From the NCBI GenBank assembly GCA_963775085.1, contig CAVZHO010000003.1, positions 124,001 through 188,000 on the forward strand: DNA of 64,000 bases, read 5' to 3'. This document shows, piece by piece, positions 24,723 through 33,271 of this stretch; the first letter of the stretch is position 1, and each line of letters begins with the position of its first letter. Below the pieces are notes generated by a model that was given only the letters and a program-made list of their open reading frames with translations, was not told the origin of the DNA and searched no databases. Origin of the DNA: JAAFIP01 sp963775085 (GTDB lineage Bacteria; Pseudomonadota; Gammaproteobacteria; Burkholderiales; Burkholderiaceae_C). A program made the translations under genes and the position numbers.

Positions 24723-25388
24723 ATGAAAATACTGATCCTCGGAGCCTCACGCGGCATTGGTCTGGAATTTGTTCGCCAGTACCGGCATGCGGGCGAAGAG
24801 GTGATGGCTACCGCCCGTAGCGAAGCAGGATTGCAGAAGATTCGCGCCCTGGGAGCCACGGCCTTCAGGCTGGACGTGGCCGACCCGGCCAGCGTGCGCA
24901 GCCTGCCGCTGTTGCTGGATGGCCAGCCAATTGACCTGGCGATTTATGTAGCCGGTGTCTACACCGAGGCCGGTGCCACCACGCCGCCCACGCAGGAGGA
25001 GTTTGACCGCACCCTGCACACCAACGTACTGGGCGCCATGCAGACCATTCCGCAGGTGGCCCCGCTGGTGGAGGAAGCGCGCGGCAAGTTCATCTTCATC
25101 ACCAGCGGCATGGGCAGCATAGGCGAGGCGGCGGGCAGCTTTGGCTGGACCTACCGCGTCAGCAAGGCCGCGCTGAACATGGCCGTGATAGCCGCCCAGC
25201 ACGACTACCCCGGGGCCATTCTGCTGCCCATGCACCCCGGCTGGGTGCGCACCGACATGGGCGGGCCGCACGCCGCCATCAGCCCCGAGCAGTCGGTCAG
25301 CACCATGCGCAGCACGATTGCCGGGCTGACCTCTAAGGACAAGGGTAAGTTTTTTGACCACGACGGCCGGGTGTTCAGTAGCTGGTAA
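24723..25388 (+). CDS. Short-chain dehydrogenase/reductase
   Basis: 221 residues, classical SDR Rossmann fold. The nucleotide motif is LGASRGIG near the N-terminus, and the catalytic YxxxK is in YRVSKAALN. Sequence character resembles C-factor-like SDRs. The substrate is unknown. It starts 7 bp after a dispersed repeat copy and is followed by the 200-bp promoter region of the TRAP operon. Confidence 0.85.
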   Translation: MKILILGASRGIGLEFVRQYRHAGEEVMATARSEAGLQKIRALGATAFRLDVADPASVRSLPLLLDGQPIDLAIYVAGVYTEAGATTPPTQEEFDRTLHTNVLGAMQTIPQVAPLVEEARGKFIFITSGMGSIGEAAGSFGWTYRVSKAALNMAVIAAQHDYPGAILLPMHPGWVRTDMGGPHAAISPEQSVSTMRSTIAGLTSKDKGKFFDHDGRVFSSW

Positions 25389-25587
25389 GAAGCTGGCTGG
25401 AATGCAGGGATGGATACGCGCCTGGGCCTGAATCCAATGGAAACAGATGCTTTCCTGTAAACACCACCTATTTGTCAGCACTGTTTTGCCACTTTGGTGG
25501 CGCTTAAAGGGTTTTTACGTATCGAAATACTGATTAATAACCTAACAATCGCTGGTCTGTGTTACTTTTAATTTTTGGAGATAAACC

Positions 25588-26727
25588 ATGTCAAAACCTG
25601 CCCCTACGAAAATCCCGGCCCGTCGCAGCTTCCTGAAAAATGCCTCAGCTACCGCCGTCGGTGGTGCTGCCCTGGCAGCGCCCATGCTGGCCAAGGCGCA
25701 AGCCGGCCCGATCACCATGCGCTGGCAGAGCACCTGGCCGTCCAAGGACATCTTCCATGAGTATGCGCTGGACTTTGCCAAAAAAGTCAACGACATGACC
25801 GGTGGCGATCTGAAGATTGAAGTGCTACCCGCTGGTGCCGTGGTGCCCGCGTTTGGTCTGCTCGAAGCCGTCTCCAAAGGTACGCTGGACGGCGGCCACG
25901 GCGTGCTGGGCTACCACTACGGTAAGCAAAACGCGCTGGCCCTGTGGAACTCGGGCCCAGCCTTCGGTATGGATGCCAACATGCTGCTGTCCTGGCACAA
26001 GTACGGCGGTGGCACCGAGCTGCTGTCCAAGCTGTATGCCTCCATCGGCATGACGGCCGTGCAGTCTTTCCTGTACGGCCCTATGGCTACGCAGCCCCTG
26101 GGCTGGTTCAAAAAGCCCATCACCAAATCGGACGATTTCAAGGGCCTGAAATTCCGTACCAACGGCCTGGCCATTGACCTGTTTACCGCCATGGGCGCTG
26201 CGGTGAACGCACTGCCAGGCGGCGAGATTGTGCCTGCCATGGACCGTGGCCTGCTGGATGGCGCCGAGTTCAACAACGCTACATCCGACCGCCTGCTGGG
26301 CTTCCCCGATGTCTCCAAGGTCTGCATGCTGCAAAGCTTCCACCAGAGCGCCGAGACCTTCGAGATCATGTTCAACAAGCCCAAGTACGATGCGCTGCCC
26401 GCCAAGATGAAAGCCATCATTGCTGGTGCGGTGGAGGCTTCGTCGGCTGACATGTCCTGGAAGGCGATTGACCGTTACTCCAAGGATTACATCGAACTAC
26501 AGGAAAAAGACAAGGTCAAGTTCTACAAAACGCCAGACGTTGTCTTGCAAGACCAGCTCAAACTATGGGAAGCAATCTTGGTGAAAAAATCAGCGGAAAA
26601 TCCACTGTTCAAGGAAATCGTGGCATCGCAAAAGGCCTTTGCCCAGCGCGCTGTCAAGTGGGAACAGGATGTCGTGATCAACCGCCGCATGGCCGTGAAC
26701 CACTTCTTCGGTGCCAAGAAGGCTTAA
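25588..26727 (+). CDS. TRAP transporter substrate-binding protein (DctP family, TakP-like)
   Basis: 379 residues with a twin-arginine signal (RRSFLKN, then AVGGAALAAPMLAKAQA). The DctP fold is seen with GWFKKPITKSDDFKGLKFRT and the conserved PGGEIVPAMDRGLLDGAEF. The double-Gly/Glu pattern resembles 2-oxoacid-binding TakP proteins, so an organic acid ligand is likely. A strong GGAG box lies before the ATG. A rho-independent terminator at 26747-26786 follows, so the binding protein may be made in excess over the permease. Confidence 0.92.
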   Translation: MSKPAPTKIPARRSFLKNASATAVGGAALAAPMLAKAQAGPITMRWQSTWPSKDIFHEYALDFAKKVNDMTGGDLKIEVLPAGAVVPAFGLLEAVSKGTLDGGHGVLGYHYGKQNALALWNSGPAFGMDANMLLSWHKYGGGTELLSKLYASIGMTAVQSFLYGPMATQPLGWFKKPITKSDDFKGLKFRTNGLAIDLFTAMGAAVNALPGGEIVPAMDRGLLDGAEFNNATSDRLLGFPDVSKVCMLQSFHQSAETFEIMFNKPKYDALPAKMKAIIAGAVEASSADMSWKAIDRYSKDYIELQEKDKVKFYKTPDVVLQDQLKLWEAILVKKSAENPLFKEIVASQKAFAQRAVKWEQDVVINRRMAVNHFFGAKKA

Positions 26728-26746
26728 TAGCCAGCCTACGCTAACC

Positions 26747-26786
26747 ATCAACCATCCGGGCCTGGCCCGGATGGTTGATTTTTTTT
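26747..26786 (+). terminator. Rho-independent terminator or attenuator after dctP
   Basis: 14-bp stem (ATCAACCATCCGGG and its complement) with a 5-base loop, then eight T. The dctQ gene begins on its 3' side, so it probably attenuates rather than ends the operon. Confidence 0.85.
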
Positions 26787-27426
26787 GAGCACGCGAAATA
26801 TGCAGCAATTTTTCTTATTCATTGACAAGATCAGTACCAAGCTAGGCCATGCCTTTTCCTGGTTGATCATGGCTTTGACGCTTTTAATCACCTTCGAGGT
26901 GTTTTCCCGCTATGTGCTGGACAAGCCGCACTCCTGGGCCTTTGACCTGATGATCATGATGTATGGCTCCATGTTCATGATGGCAGGTGCCTACACGCTG
27001 TCCAAAAACGGCCACGTACGCGGCGACGTGCTGTACGGCTTCTTTCCGCCACGCTTGCAAGCAGGCCTGGATTTGGCCCTGTACATCCTGTTTTTTGTGC
27101 CCGGTGTGTTTGCGCTGGCCTGGGCCGGTTACTTTTACGCCGCCGAGTCCTGGGCGATTAAAGAAATCTCCAACATCACCTCCGACGGTCCACCGATTTA
27201 TCCGTTCAAAACGATTATTCCGATAGCCGGCGGCATGCTGCTGATTCAAGGTTTTGTAGAAATCCTGCGCTGCATCGTGTGCCTGAAAGAGGGCGACTGG
27301 CCTGCACGGGCAGACGACGTGGAAGAGGTGGACGTAGACAAGCTCAAAGACATGGTCCATGTGAAAGACGAAGACATTGCCAAGCTGGGTGAGTTGTTGA
27401 CCGCAAAAGAAGGAACGCGCAAGTGA
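26785..27426 (+). CDS. TRAP transporter small permease (DctQ)
   Basis: 213 residues with four membrane helices. The DctQ core ITFEVFSRYVLDKPHSWAFD is typical. The start is uncertain: the open frame begins at a TTG within the T-tract of the terminator, and the ATG of MQQFFLFIDK at 26800 is an alternative. The C-terminal tail is acidic and predicted cytoplasmic. It overlaps dctM by ATGA-type coupling. Confidence 0.88.
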   Translation: MSTRNMQQFFLFIDKISTKLGHAFSWLIMALTLLITFEVFSRYVLDKPHSWAFDLMIMMYGSMFMMAGAYTLSKNGHVRGDVLYGFFPPRLQAGLDLALYILFFVPGVFALAWAGYFYAAESWAIKEISNITSDGPPIYPFKTIIPIAGGMLLIQGFVEILRCIVCLKEGDWPARADDVEEVDVDKLKDMVHVKDEDIAKLGELLTAKEGTRK

Positions 27427-29354
27427 AAAAAGAAATCTGGTTTGGCCTCAGTATTCTGATGGCCGTCGTTATTGGTATTTTTGTATTCATGCCCGCACCG
27501 TCTCAAATGACCAATGGCCATTTGGGCTTGCTGATGCTGGGTTTGATCGTGGTGGCCATCATGCTGGGCTTTCCCACGGCTTTTACCCTGATGGGCATGG
27601 GCATGTTGTTCGCCTGGCTGGCTTTTCGCAGCCAAAACCCCAATCTGGCGGTGCAGCAAACGCTGGACCTGATGGTGCAGCGGGCCTACTCAGTCATGTC
27701 CAACGACGTGCTGATCTCCATCCCGTTGTTCGTGTTCATGGGCTATTTGGTCGAACGCGCCAACCTGATTGAAAAACTGTTCAAGAGTTTGCACCTGGCC
27801 ATGGCCCGTGTGCCCGGTTCGCTGGCAGTGGCTACCGTCATCACCTGTGCAGTGTTCGCTACCGCCACGGGAATCGTCGGTGCGGTGGTGACCCTGATGG
27901 GCCTGCTGGCTTTGCCGGCCATGCTCAAGGCGGGCTACAACACGCGTTTGGCTGCAGGCGCCATCACCGCAGGCGGCTGCTTGGGCATTTTGATTCCGCC
28001 TTCGGTGCTGCTGATTGTCTATGGTGCCACGGCGGGTGTCTCGGTGGTCAAGCTGTATGCAGGTGCCTTCTTCCCCGGCATCATGCTGGCCACGCTGTAT
28101 GTGGGCTACATCATCGTCGTTGCCAAGCTCAAGCCGCACTTGGCCCCGCCGCTGTCCGAAGAGGACCGCAAGGTGCCGTTGCCAGTCTACGCCGAGAAAA
28201 TTTCGACCTCATTTAGCAACAACGTGGTGCGCGGTTTGCTCGGCTCGCTCAAGGGCAGCTTCAAGACCGAAGCGTCCAGCCGCACCCTGCTGTCCCAGTT
28301 GCTGATTGCCTTACTACCTGCCATCGTATTTACGGCGGCCATGGGTTTGACCTATCGCATGGTGACCGCTCCGCAAGCCGTGGTGTCCGCCGATGCCGTG
28401 CAAATGGGCACCGGGTTTGAAAGCAGTGAAAAGGCTGACACGGGCGGCCTGCAGGAGCCACCGCAAGAGGGCGGACTCAAGGAGCCACCGGCTGATCCAG
28501 CGACAGTGGCCGCCGAGGCGGCCAGGAAAGCACCCACTGCTGCTGCGGTGACTGCGGCCAAGACTGCCACGGCAGCGCCCGTCGCCGCAGGCGAGCGACT
28601 ACCCGCGCCTAACGGCTGGTGGATCACCTTTGGCATTGGGGCGGCGGCGCTGCTGGTTTTTTATGCCATGTTCACCTTTGCAAGGCTGGAAATTTTCAAG
28701 ATGTTGCTGGGCTCCTTCTTCCCACTGGCCATGCTCATCATGGCGGTGCTGGGCACCATCGTCTTTGGCCTAGCCACGCCGACTGAGGCGGCGGCTATGG
28801 GCTCGATGGGCGGGCTGATCCTGGCCGCAGCCTACCGGCGCCTAAACGTGACGGTGGTGCGCGAGTCGGTGTACCTCACCGCCAAAACCAGTGCCATGGT
28901 GTGCTGGCTGTTTGTGGGTTCCAGCATCTTCTCAGCGGCGTTTGCCTTGCTGGGTGGGCAGGACATCATCAACAAATGGGTGCTGTCGATGGACTTGACG
29001 CCCGTGCAGTTCATGTTGCTGGCCCAGGCGATTATTTTCCTGCTGGGCTGGCCGCTGGAGTGGACCGAGATCATCGTGATTTTCATGCCGATCTTTATCC
29101 CTCTGCTGCCACACTTTGGCATTGACCCGCTGTTCTTTGGCCTGTTGGTAGCCTTGAACCTACAAACCGCTTTCCTGTCGCCTCCGGTAGCGATGGCAGC
29201 GTTTTACTTGAAGGGTGTATCGCCGCCGCATGTCACGCTGAACCAGATTTTCCTGGGCATGCTGCCGTTCATGGCCATTCAGGTGGTGGCGTTGGCCTTG
29301 CTGTACATCTTCCCTGGCATCGGCATGTGGCTACCGAGCGTGTTGTACAAATAA
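27423..29354 (+). CDS. TRAP transporter large permease (DctM) with central insertion
   Basis: 643 residues against about 430 for a typical DctM. The N-terminal half carries ITAGGCLGILIPPSVLLIVYG, a hallmark of the family. The C-terminal half includes GTIVFGLATPTEAAAMG. Between them a non-membrane stretch at about 319-395 is rich in Pro, Ala, Gly and Glu. With DctP and DctQ it forms a sodium-driven solute importer. A terminator follows at 29381-29406. Confidence 0.92.
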   Translation: MKKEIWFGLSILMAVVIGIFVFMPAPSQMTNGHLGLLMLGLIVVAIMLGFPTAFTLMGMGMLFAWLAFRSQNPNLAVQQTLDLMVQRAYSVMSNDVLISIPLFVFMGYLVERANLIEKLFKSLHLAMARVPGSLAVATVITCAVFATATGIVGAVVTLMGLLALPAMLKAGYNTRLAAGAITAGGCLGILIPPSVLLIVYGATAGVSVVKLYAGAFFPGIMLATLYVGYIIVVAKLKPHLAPPLSEEDRKVPLPVYAEKISTSFSNNVVRGLLGSLKGSFKTEASSRTLLSQLLIALLPAIVFTAAMGLTYRMVTAPQAVVSADAVQMGTGFESSEKADTGGLQEPPQEGGLKEPPADPATVAAEAARKAPTAAAVTAAKTATAAPVAAGERLPAPNGWWITFGIGAAALLVFYAMFTFARLEIFKMLLGSFFPLAMLIMAVLGTIVFGLATPTEAAAMGSMGGLILAAAYRRLNVTVVRESVYLTAKTSAMVCWLFVGSSIFSAAFALLGGQDIINKWVLSMDLTPVQFMLLAQAIIFLLGWPLEWTEIIVIFMPIFIPLLPHFGIDPLFFGLLVALNLQTAFLSPPVAMAAFYLKGVSPPHVTLNQIFLGMLPFMAIQVVALALLYIFPGIGMWLPSVLYK

Positions 29355-29380
29355 GTAATGCACGTTAAATTGGCAAAATC

Positions 29381-29406
29381 AAGGGGCGCGCAAGCGCCCC
29401 TTTTTT
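29381..29406 (+). terminator. Rho-independent terminator after dctM
   Basis: GGGGCGC, a GCAA loop, GCGCCCC, then six T. Confidence 0.92.
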
Positions 29407-29472
29407 CTGGGCGCGTGCCTATCCTGGGGCGCAGGATGCCACAATAGGGACTAGATTATTCGGAGAACTGAG

Positions 29473-29886
29473 ATGCCCATTACCAAAGGATTTCGCGTAC
29501 TGGTAGACGAAGCCATGGCGGAGGTAAAGACCTACAGCGTACGCGAAACCCAGGCCAAGGTACAGGCGGGCAAGGCGCAGATTGTCGACATCCGCGACAT
29601 CCGCGAGCTGACCAAGGGCACTGTGGCGGGCAGCGTGCATGCCCCTCGCGGTATGCTGGAGTTTTGGGTCGACCCCGAGTCGCCCTATTTCAAGCCCATG
29701 TGGGCTGATGAGAGCAAGGAGTTCATCCTGTTTTGCGGGATGGGCTGGCGCAGCGCACTCACCGCCAAAACCCTGCAAGACATGGGCATGACCAATGTGG
29801 CCCACATCGAGGGCGGCTGGGACGAATGGGTGAAGCAAGGCGGCGCGACCGAGACGCTGGAAGAGCGCAAAGCCAAAAAATTCTAA
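29473..29886 (+). CDS. Rhodanese-like domain protein
   Basis: 137 residues, a single rhodanese domain. The active-site cysteine loop is seen in FILFCGMGWRSAL, and the N-terminal DIRDIRELTKGTVAGSVHAPRG is typical. It is likely a cytoplasmic sulfurtransferase. It has its own upstream region after the dctM terminator and a following dispersed repeat. Confidence 0.88.
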   Translation: MPITKGFRVLVDEAMAEVKTYSVRETQAKVQAGKAQIVDIRDIRELTKGTVAGSVHAPRGMLEFWVDPESPYFKPMWADESKEFILFCGMGWRSALTAKTLQDMGMTNVAHIEGGWDEWVKQGGATETLEERKAKKF

Positions 29887-29948
29887 TGAAATACGCTGCT
29901 AGTCCTTGTCGCCAGGTCGTAAGCAGCTACTGTAAATATAGCAAAATA
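29886..29948 (-). repeat. Dispersed repeat copy between rhodanese and HAD genes
   Basis: TGCTAGTCCTTGTCGCCAGG, then TCGTAAGCAGCTACTGTAAA and TATAGCAAAA. A minus-orientation full copy occupying the entire gap. Confidence 0.85.
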
Positions 29949-29953
29949 ATTCC

Positions 29954-30619
29954 ATGAAATTCCAGGCAGTACTGTTTGATTGCGATGGCGTGCTGGTCGA
30001 CAGCGAGCCAATCACCAACAACGTGCTGCGCAGCATGTTGATCGAGCAGGGCTGGGACATTTCGGCCCAGGAGTGCTTTGCTACCTTTGTCGGGCATGCC
30101 GTGGTAGATCGCACGGCCCTGATTGAGCAGCGCACCGGTAAAAGCGTGACGGCGCAGTGGTTGCAGGAGTTTCGGGATCGGCGTGACGCGGCGCTGCGCG
30201 AGCAACTCATTGCCGTGCCGCATATCCATTACGCGGTGAAAGCCTTGCACGGCGCTACGCAAGGGCGCATCGCCTGCGCGTCGGGCGCAGACCGTGGCAA
30301 GCTGATGCTGCAACTGACCAAGGTGGAACTGCTGCCCTACTTTGACGGCCGCCTGTTCAGCGGCATGGAGCATGCGCGCAACAAGCCGCACCCCGATGTG
30401 TACCTGGCTGCAGCCAAGGCACTGGCCACCGACCCGCAGCACTGCGCCGTGGTGGAAGACACACCCAACGGCACCCGCGCTGGCGTGGCGGCAGGCTGCA
30501 CGGTGTGGGGTTATGCGCCGCAGGGCGATGGTGCAGCGCTTTTGCAGGCGGGGGCGCACCATGTGTTTGAAAGTATGGCGGATTTGCCTGGGGCATTGGG
30601 TGTGGCCGCTGCCGATTGA
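29954..30619 (+). CDS. HAD-superfamily phosphatase (beta-phosphoglucomutase/phosphoglycolate type)
   Basis: 221 residues. HAD motif I is FDCDGVLVDSEP, motif II is IACASGADRGK, the lysine is near NKPHPDVYLAAA, and motif IV is VVEDTPNGTRAGVAAG. It has an alpha-helical cap. These features place it with sugar-phosphate or phosphoglycolate phosphatases; the exact substrate is undetermined. Confidence 0.85.
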   Translation: MKFQAVLFDCDGVLVDSEPITNNVLRSMLIEQGWDISAQECFATFVGHAVVDRTALIEQRTGKSVTAQWLQEFRDRRDAALREQLIAVPHIHYAVKALHGATQGRIACASGADRGKLMLQLTKVELLPYFDGRLFSGMEHARNKPHPDVYLAAAKALATDPQHCAVVEDTPNGTRAGVAAGCTVWGYAPQGDGAALLQAGAHHVFESMADLPGALGVAAAD

Positions 30620-30842
30620 TGGCTCCTTTGCTCATGGCACCGACGGGGTTGCGTCTGGTTGCGTATTCTCTGTGTTCGAAAGCTTAGGGATCGGGCTCCA
30701 GCTCTGTGCCCGACCTGGCACTTGGCGTGGACGGCTCCGCGGCTGTCACCCGGCCGTCGGCCTGCTCACGTACAAAACAGGGCAAACCTTAGTACTGTCC
30801 ATAAGCGGAGCAGAGTGGAAATCTGCCACAATGCATCTTGAG
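30620..30842. other. Intergenic region upstream of liuB, no gene seen
   Basis: A GC-rich 220-bp stretch after the HAD gene with no convincing ORF, tRNA or terminator. It ends in the LiuR-type palindrome and presumably carries the liuB promoter. Confidence 0.5.
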
Positions 30843-30864
30843 TTGACGTTTACGTAAACGTCAA
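30843..30864. promoter_or_regulatory. LiuR-type operator 2 upstream of liuB
   Basis: The same perfect 22-bp palindrome as at 18228-18249; flanking G and C extend it to 24 bp. Its left end TTGACG is -35-like, and GACAAT lies 19 bp farther on, the spacing favoured by MerR-type regulators. The liuB ATG is 43 bp downstream of the palindrome. Confidence 0.88.
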
Positions 30865-30906
30865 CCTGACAATAACGCCAATCACCGATTCACGCGAAAG
30901 AACGCC

Positions 30907-32547
30907 ATGCCCGTTTTGGAGACAAAGCTCAACGCCCGTTCGGCAGATTTTCAGGCCAATGCCGTTGCCATGCGGGCGGTGGTGGACGATTTGAAAGCGC
31001 GCATAGCGCAGGTGCAACTGGGCGGTGGAGAGGCAGCGCGGGCCAAGCACCTGGCACGCGGCAAGTTGCTGCCGCGTGACCGGGTGCAAACCCTCTTGGA
31101 CCCCGGCACACCGTTTTTAGAGATTGCGCCATTGGCGGCGATGGGCATGTACCCCGACCGCGACGGCACGGACAGTGCGCCTGCTGCGGGTTTGGTAGCA
31201 GGCATTGGCCGCATCAACGGTGTGCACTGCATGATCGTCTGCAACGACGCGACGGTCAAAGGCGGCACCTACTACCCGATGACGGTGAAAAAGCATGTGC
31301 GTGCGCAGGAGATTGCCCAGCAAAACAACCTGCCCTGCGTGTATCTTGTGGACTCGGGCGGGGCGAATTTGCCCAACCAGGACGAGGTGTTCCCCGACCG
31401 CGACCATTTTGGCCGCATCTTTTATAACCAGGCGCAGATGAGCGCGCAGGGCATTGGGCAGATTGCCGTGGTGATGGGCAGTTGCACCGCCGGCGGAGCC
31501 TATATGCCCGCGATGAGCGACGAGACCATCATCGTCAAAAACCAGGGCACCATCTTTTTGGGTGGCCCGCCGCTGGTGAAGGCGGCTACGGGCGAGATAG
31601 TCACGGCGGAAGACTTGGGCGGTGGCGACGTGCATACCCGCCTCTCTGGCGCGGCAGACCACTTGGCGCAAAACGATACCCATGCGCTGGGCATTGCCCG
31701 CAACATCGTCCGCAATCTGAATATAAACAAGCCTGTAGCCCAGTTAAATAATGCGCAAGCAGCTACTGAAAAAATAGCGCCTCCCAAATATGCTGAGAGC
31801 GAAATCTACGGCGTCGTGCCCACCGATACCCGCAAACCCTATGACGTGCGCGAGATCATTGCGCGCATAGTGGACGGCAGTGAGTTTGACGAATTCAAGG
31901 CGCGCTTTGGCAGCACCCTGGTCACCGGCTTTGCGCGCATCGAAGGCATGATGGTCGGCATCATCGCCAACAACGGCATCTTGTTCAGCGAGTCGGCGCA
32001 AAAAGGCGCGCACTTTATCCAGCTGTGTTGTCAGCGCAAAGTACCTCTGGTGTTTTTGCAGAACATCACCGGTTTTATGGTGGGCCGCAAGGTGGAGAAT
32101 GAAGGCATTGCCCGCCACGGCGCCAAGATGGTCACTGCGGTGGCTACCGCTACGGTGCCCAAGTTTACGGTCATCATCGGCGGCAGCTACGGCGCAGGCA
32201 ACTACGGTATGTGCGGCCGCGCCTACAGCCCGCGCTTTTTGTGGATGTGGCCCAACGCGCGCATTTGCGTCATGGGCGGCGAGCAAGCCGCCGCCGTGCT
32301 GGCCACCGTGCGGCGCGACGGCATCGAAGCCAAAGGCGGTAGCTGGAGTGCAGAGGAAGAGGCCGCCTTCAAGCAGCCCATGCTCGACCAATTCGCCACC
32401 CAGTCCCACCCCTACTATTCCAGCGCCCGCATTTGGGACGACGGCGTGATCGACCCCGCCGACACGCGCCGTGTGCTGGCGCTGGGGCTGGCGGCAAGCT
32501 TGAATGCGCCGATCCCGGAGCCCAAGTTTGGCGTGTTTCGCATGTGA
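30907..32547 (+). CDS. liuB: Methylcrotonyl-CoA carboxylase beta (carboxyltransferase) subunit
   Basis: 546 residues, acyl-CoA carboxyltransferase family. Stretches such as YLVDSGGANLPNQDEVFPD, SCTAGGAYMPAMSDE and GGSYGAGNYGMCGRAYSPRF match the MCC beta type rather than the propionyl type. It transfers carboxyl from biotin on LiuD to 3-methylcrotonyl-CoA. Residues about 273-292 are encoded by an in-frame dispersed repeat in a linker. The LiuR palindrome upstream marks it as first gene of the second liu operon. Confidence 0.95.
   Translation: MPVLETKLNARSADFQANAVAMRAVVDDLKARIAQVQLGGGEAARAKHLARGKLLPRDRVQTLLDPGTPFLEIAPLAAMGMYPDRDGTDSAPAAGLVAGIGRINGVHCMIVCNDATVKGGTYYPMTVKKHVRAQEIAQQNNLPCVYLVDSGGANLPNQDEVFPDRDHFGRIFYNQAQMSAQGIGQIAVVMGSCTAGGAYMPAMSDETIIVKNQGTIFLGGPPLVKAATGEIVTAEDLGGGDVHTRLSGAADHLAQNDTHALGIARNIVRNLNINKPVAQLNNAQAATEKIAPPKYAESEIYGVVPTDTRKPYDVREIIARIVDGSEFDEFKARFGSTLVTGFARIEGMMVGIIANNGILFSESAQKGAHFIQLCCQRKVPLVFLQNITGFMVGRKVENEGIARHGAKMVTAVATATVPKFTVIIGGSYGAGNYGMCGRAYSPRFLWMWPNARICVMGGEQAAAVLATVRRDGIEAKGGSWSAEEEAAFKQPMLDQFATQSHPYYSSARIWDDGVIDPADTRRVLALGLAASLNAPIPEPKFGVFRM
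31727..31782 (-). repeat. Dispersed repeat copy inside liuB
   Basis: AAGCCTGTAGCCCAGTTAAA, then TAATGCGCAAGCAGCTACTG and AAAAAATAGCGCC. Minus orientation, in frame. It resembles the variant with GGGCTACAGGC at its end. Confidence 0.75.
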
Positions 32548-32576
32548 TGTGTATAATTTCTGAAATCTATACACAT
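32547..32576. promoter_or_regulatory. vapBC operator/promoter palindrome
   Basis: Nine-base arms ATGTGTATA and TATACACAT around a near-symmetric 12-base centre. It contains a TATAAT-like box and starts inside the liuB stop codon. It is placed where VapB would bind to autorepress. Confidence 0.75.
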
Positions 32577-32593
32577 TAACTTAGGAGTACACC

Positions 32594-32863
32594 ATGCGAA
32601 CCAATATTGTGATCGACGACCAATTGATGGCAGCGGCTATGCAGGCGGGCGATTTCAAAACCAAAAAGGATGCCGTGGAGGAAGGCTTGCGTTTGCTTGC
32701 ACGGCGCAAAGCTTACGCGGCAATCAGAGCTGCCCGAGGCACCTTGCACTGGGATGACTCCGACGAAGCGTGGGCGAAAGTGCGCGCCGAACGGCAAGCA
32801 CAGACTGCTGTGAAACCAAAAGGCAAGACCGCTCGCCCCGTCAAATCGCTTGAGGCCGCATGA
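32594..32863 (+). CDS. vapB: VapB-type antitoxin
   Basis: 89 residues. The N-terminal MRTNIVIDDQLMAAAMQAG followed by TKKDAVEEGLRLLARR is the VapB ribbon-helix-helix type. The basic C-terminal tail would neutralise the toxin. A TTAGGAGT ribosome-binding site precedes the ATG. It overlaps vapC by ATGA. The module sits between liuB and an acyl-CoA dehydrogenase gene, within the leucine operon. Confidence 0.9.
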   Translation: MRTNIVIDDQLMAAAMQAGDFKTKKDAVEEGLRLLARRKAYAAIRAARGTLHWDDSDEAWAKVRAERQAQTAVKPKGKTARPVKSLEAA

Positions 32864-33261
32864 TTCTTGTCGACTCCAGCGTGTGGATTGACTACTTTCG
32901 CGGTGACCGAAACAAATACACCGATAGGCTGGATACTTCGCTACAGAGTGCCGACGAGGATCTAGGCGTAGCAGATTTGGTGGTTTTTGAGGTGATGCGC
33001 GGTTTCTCACGACCAGCGGAGAAACGCCGGGCTCACGCGCTGCTGACGACCTTGGATGTCGTCGAGATTGGCGGCTTGGAAAATGCTGTGCATGCCGCCG
33101 AGCATTATCTGGAGCTCCGCGCCCAGGGCTACACCATCCGCAGCCCCATAGACATCCTGCTGGCCAGCTACTGCATCACCCACAAGCACCTGCTACTGCA
33201 CCGTGATGCCGACTTTGACGTAATGGAAACCTTGAGAGGTCTCAAGGTATGGAAACACTGA
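32860..33261 (+). CDS. vapC: VapC-type PIN-domain ribonuclease toxin
   Basis: 133 residues, PIN domain. The first acidic residue is in ILVDSSVWIDYFRGD. Further conserved acids are in DLVVFEVMRGF, SPIDILLASYC and LLHRDADFDVM. Such toxins cut RNA, often tRNA or rRNA. It is coupled to vapB by a 4-bp overlap. The next catabolic gene starts 10 bp later, so toxin and catabolism could be co-transcribed. Confidence 0.92.
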   Translation: MILVDSSVWIDYFRGDRNKYTDRLDTSLQSADEDLGVADLVVFEVMRGFSRPAEKRRAHALLTTLDVVEIGGLENAVHAAEHYLELRAQGYTIRSPIDILLASYCITHKHLLLHRDADFDVMETLRGLKVWKH

Positions 33262-33271
33262 AAACCTCACT

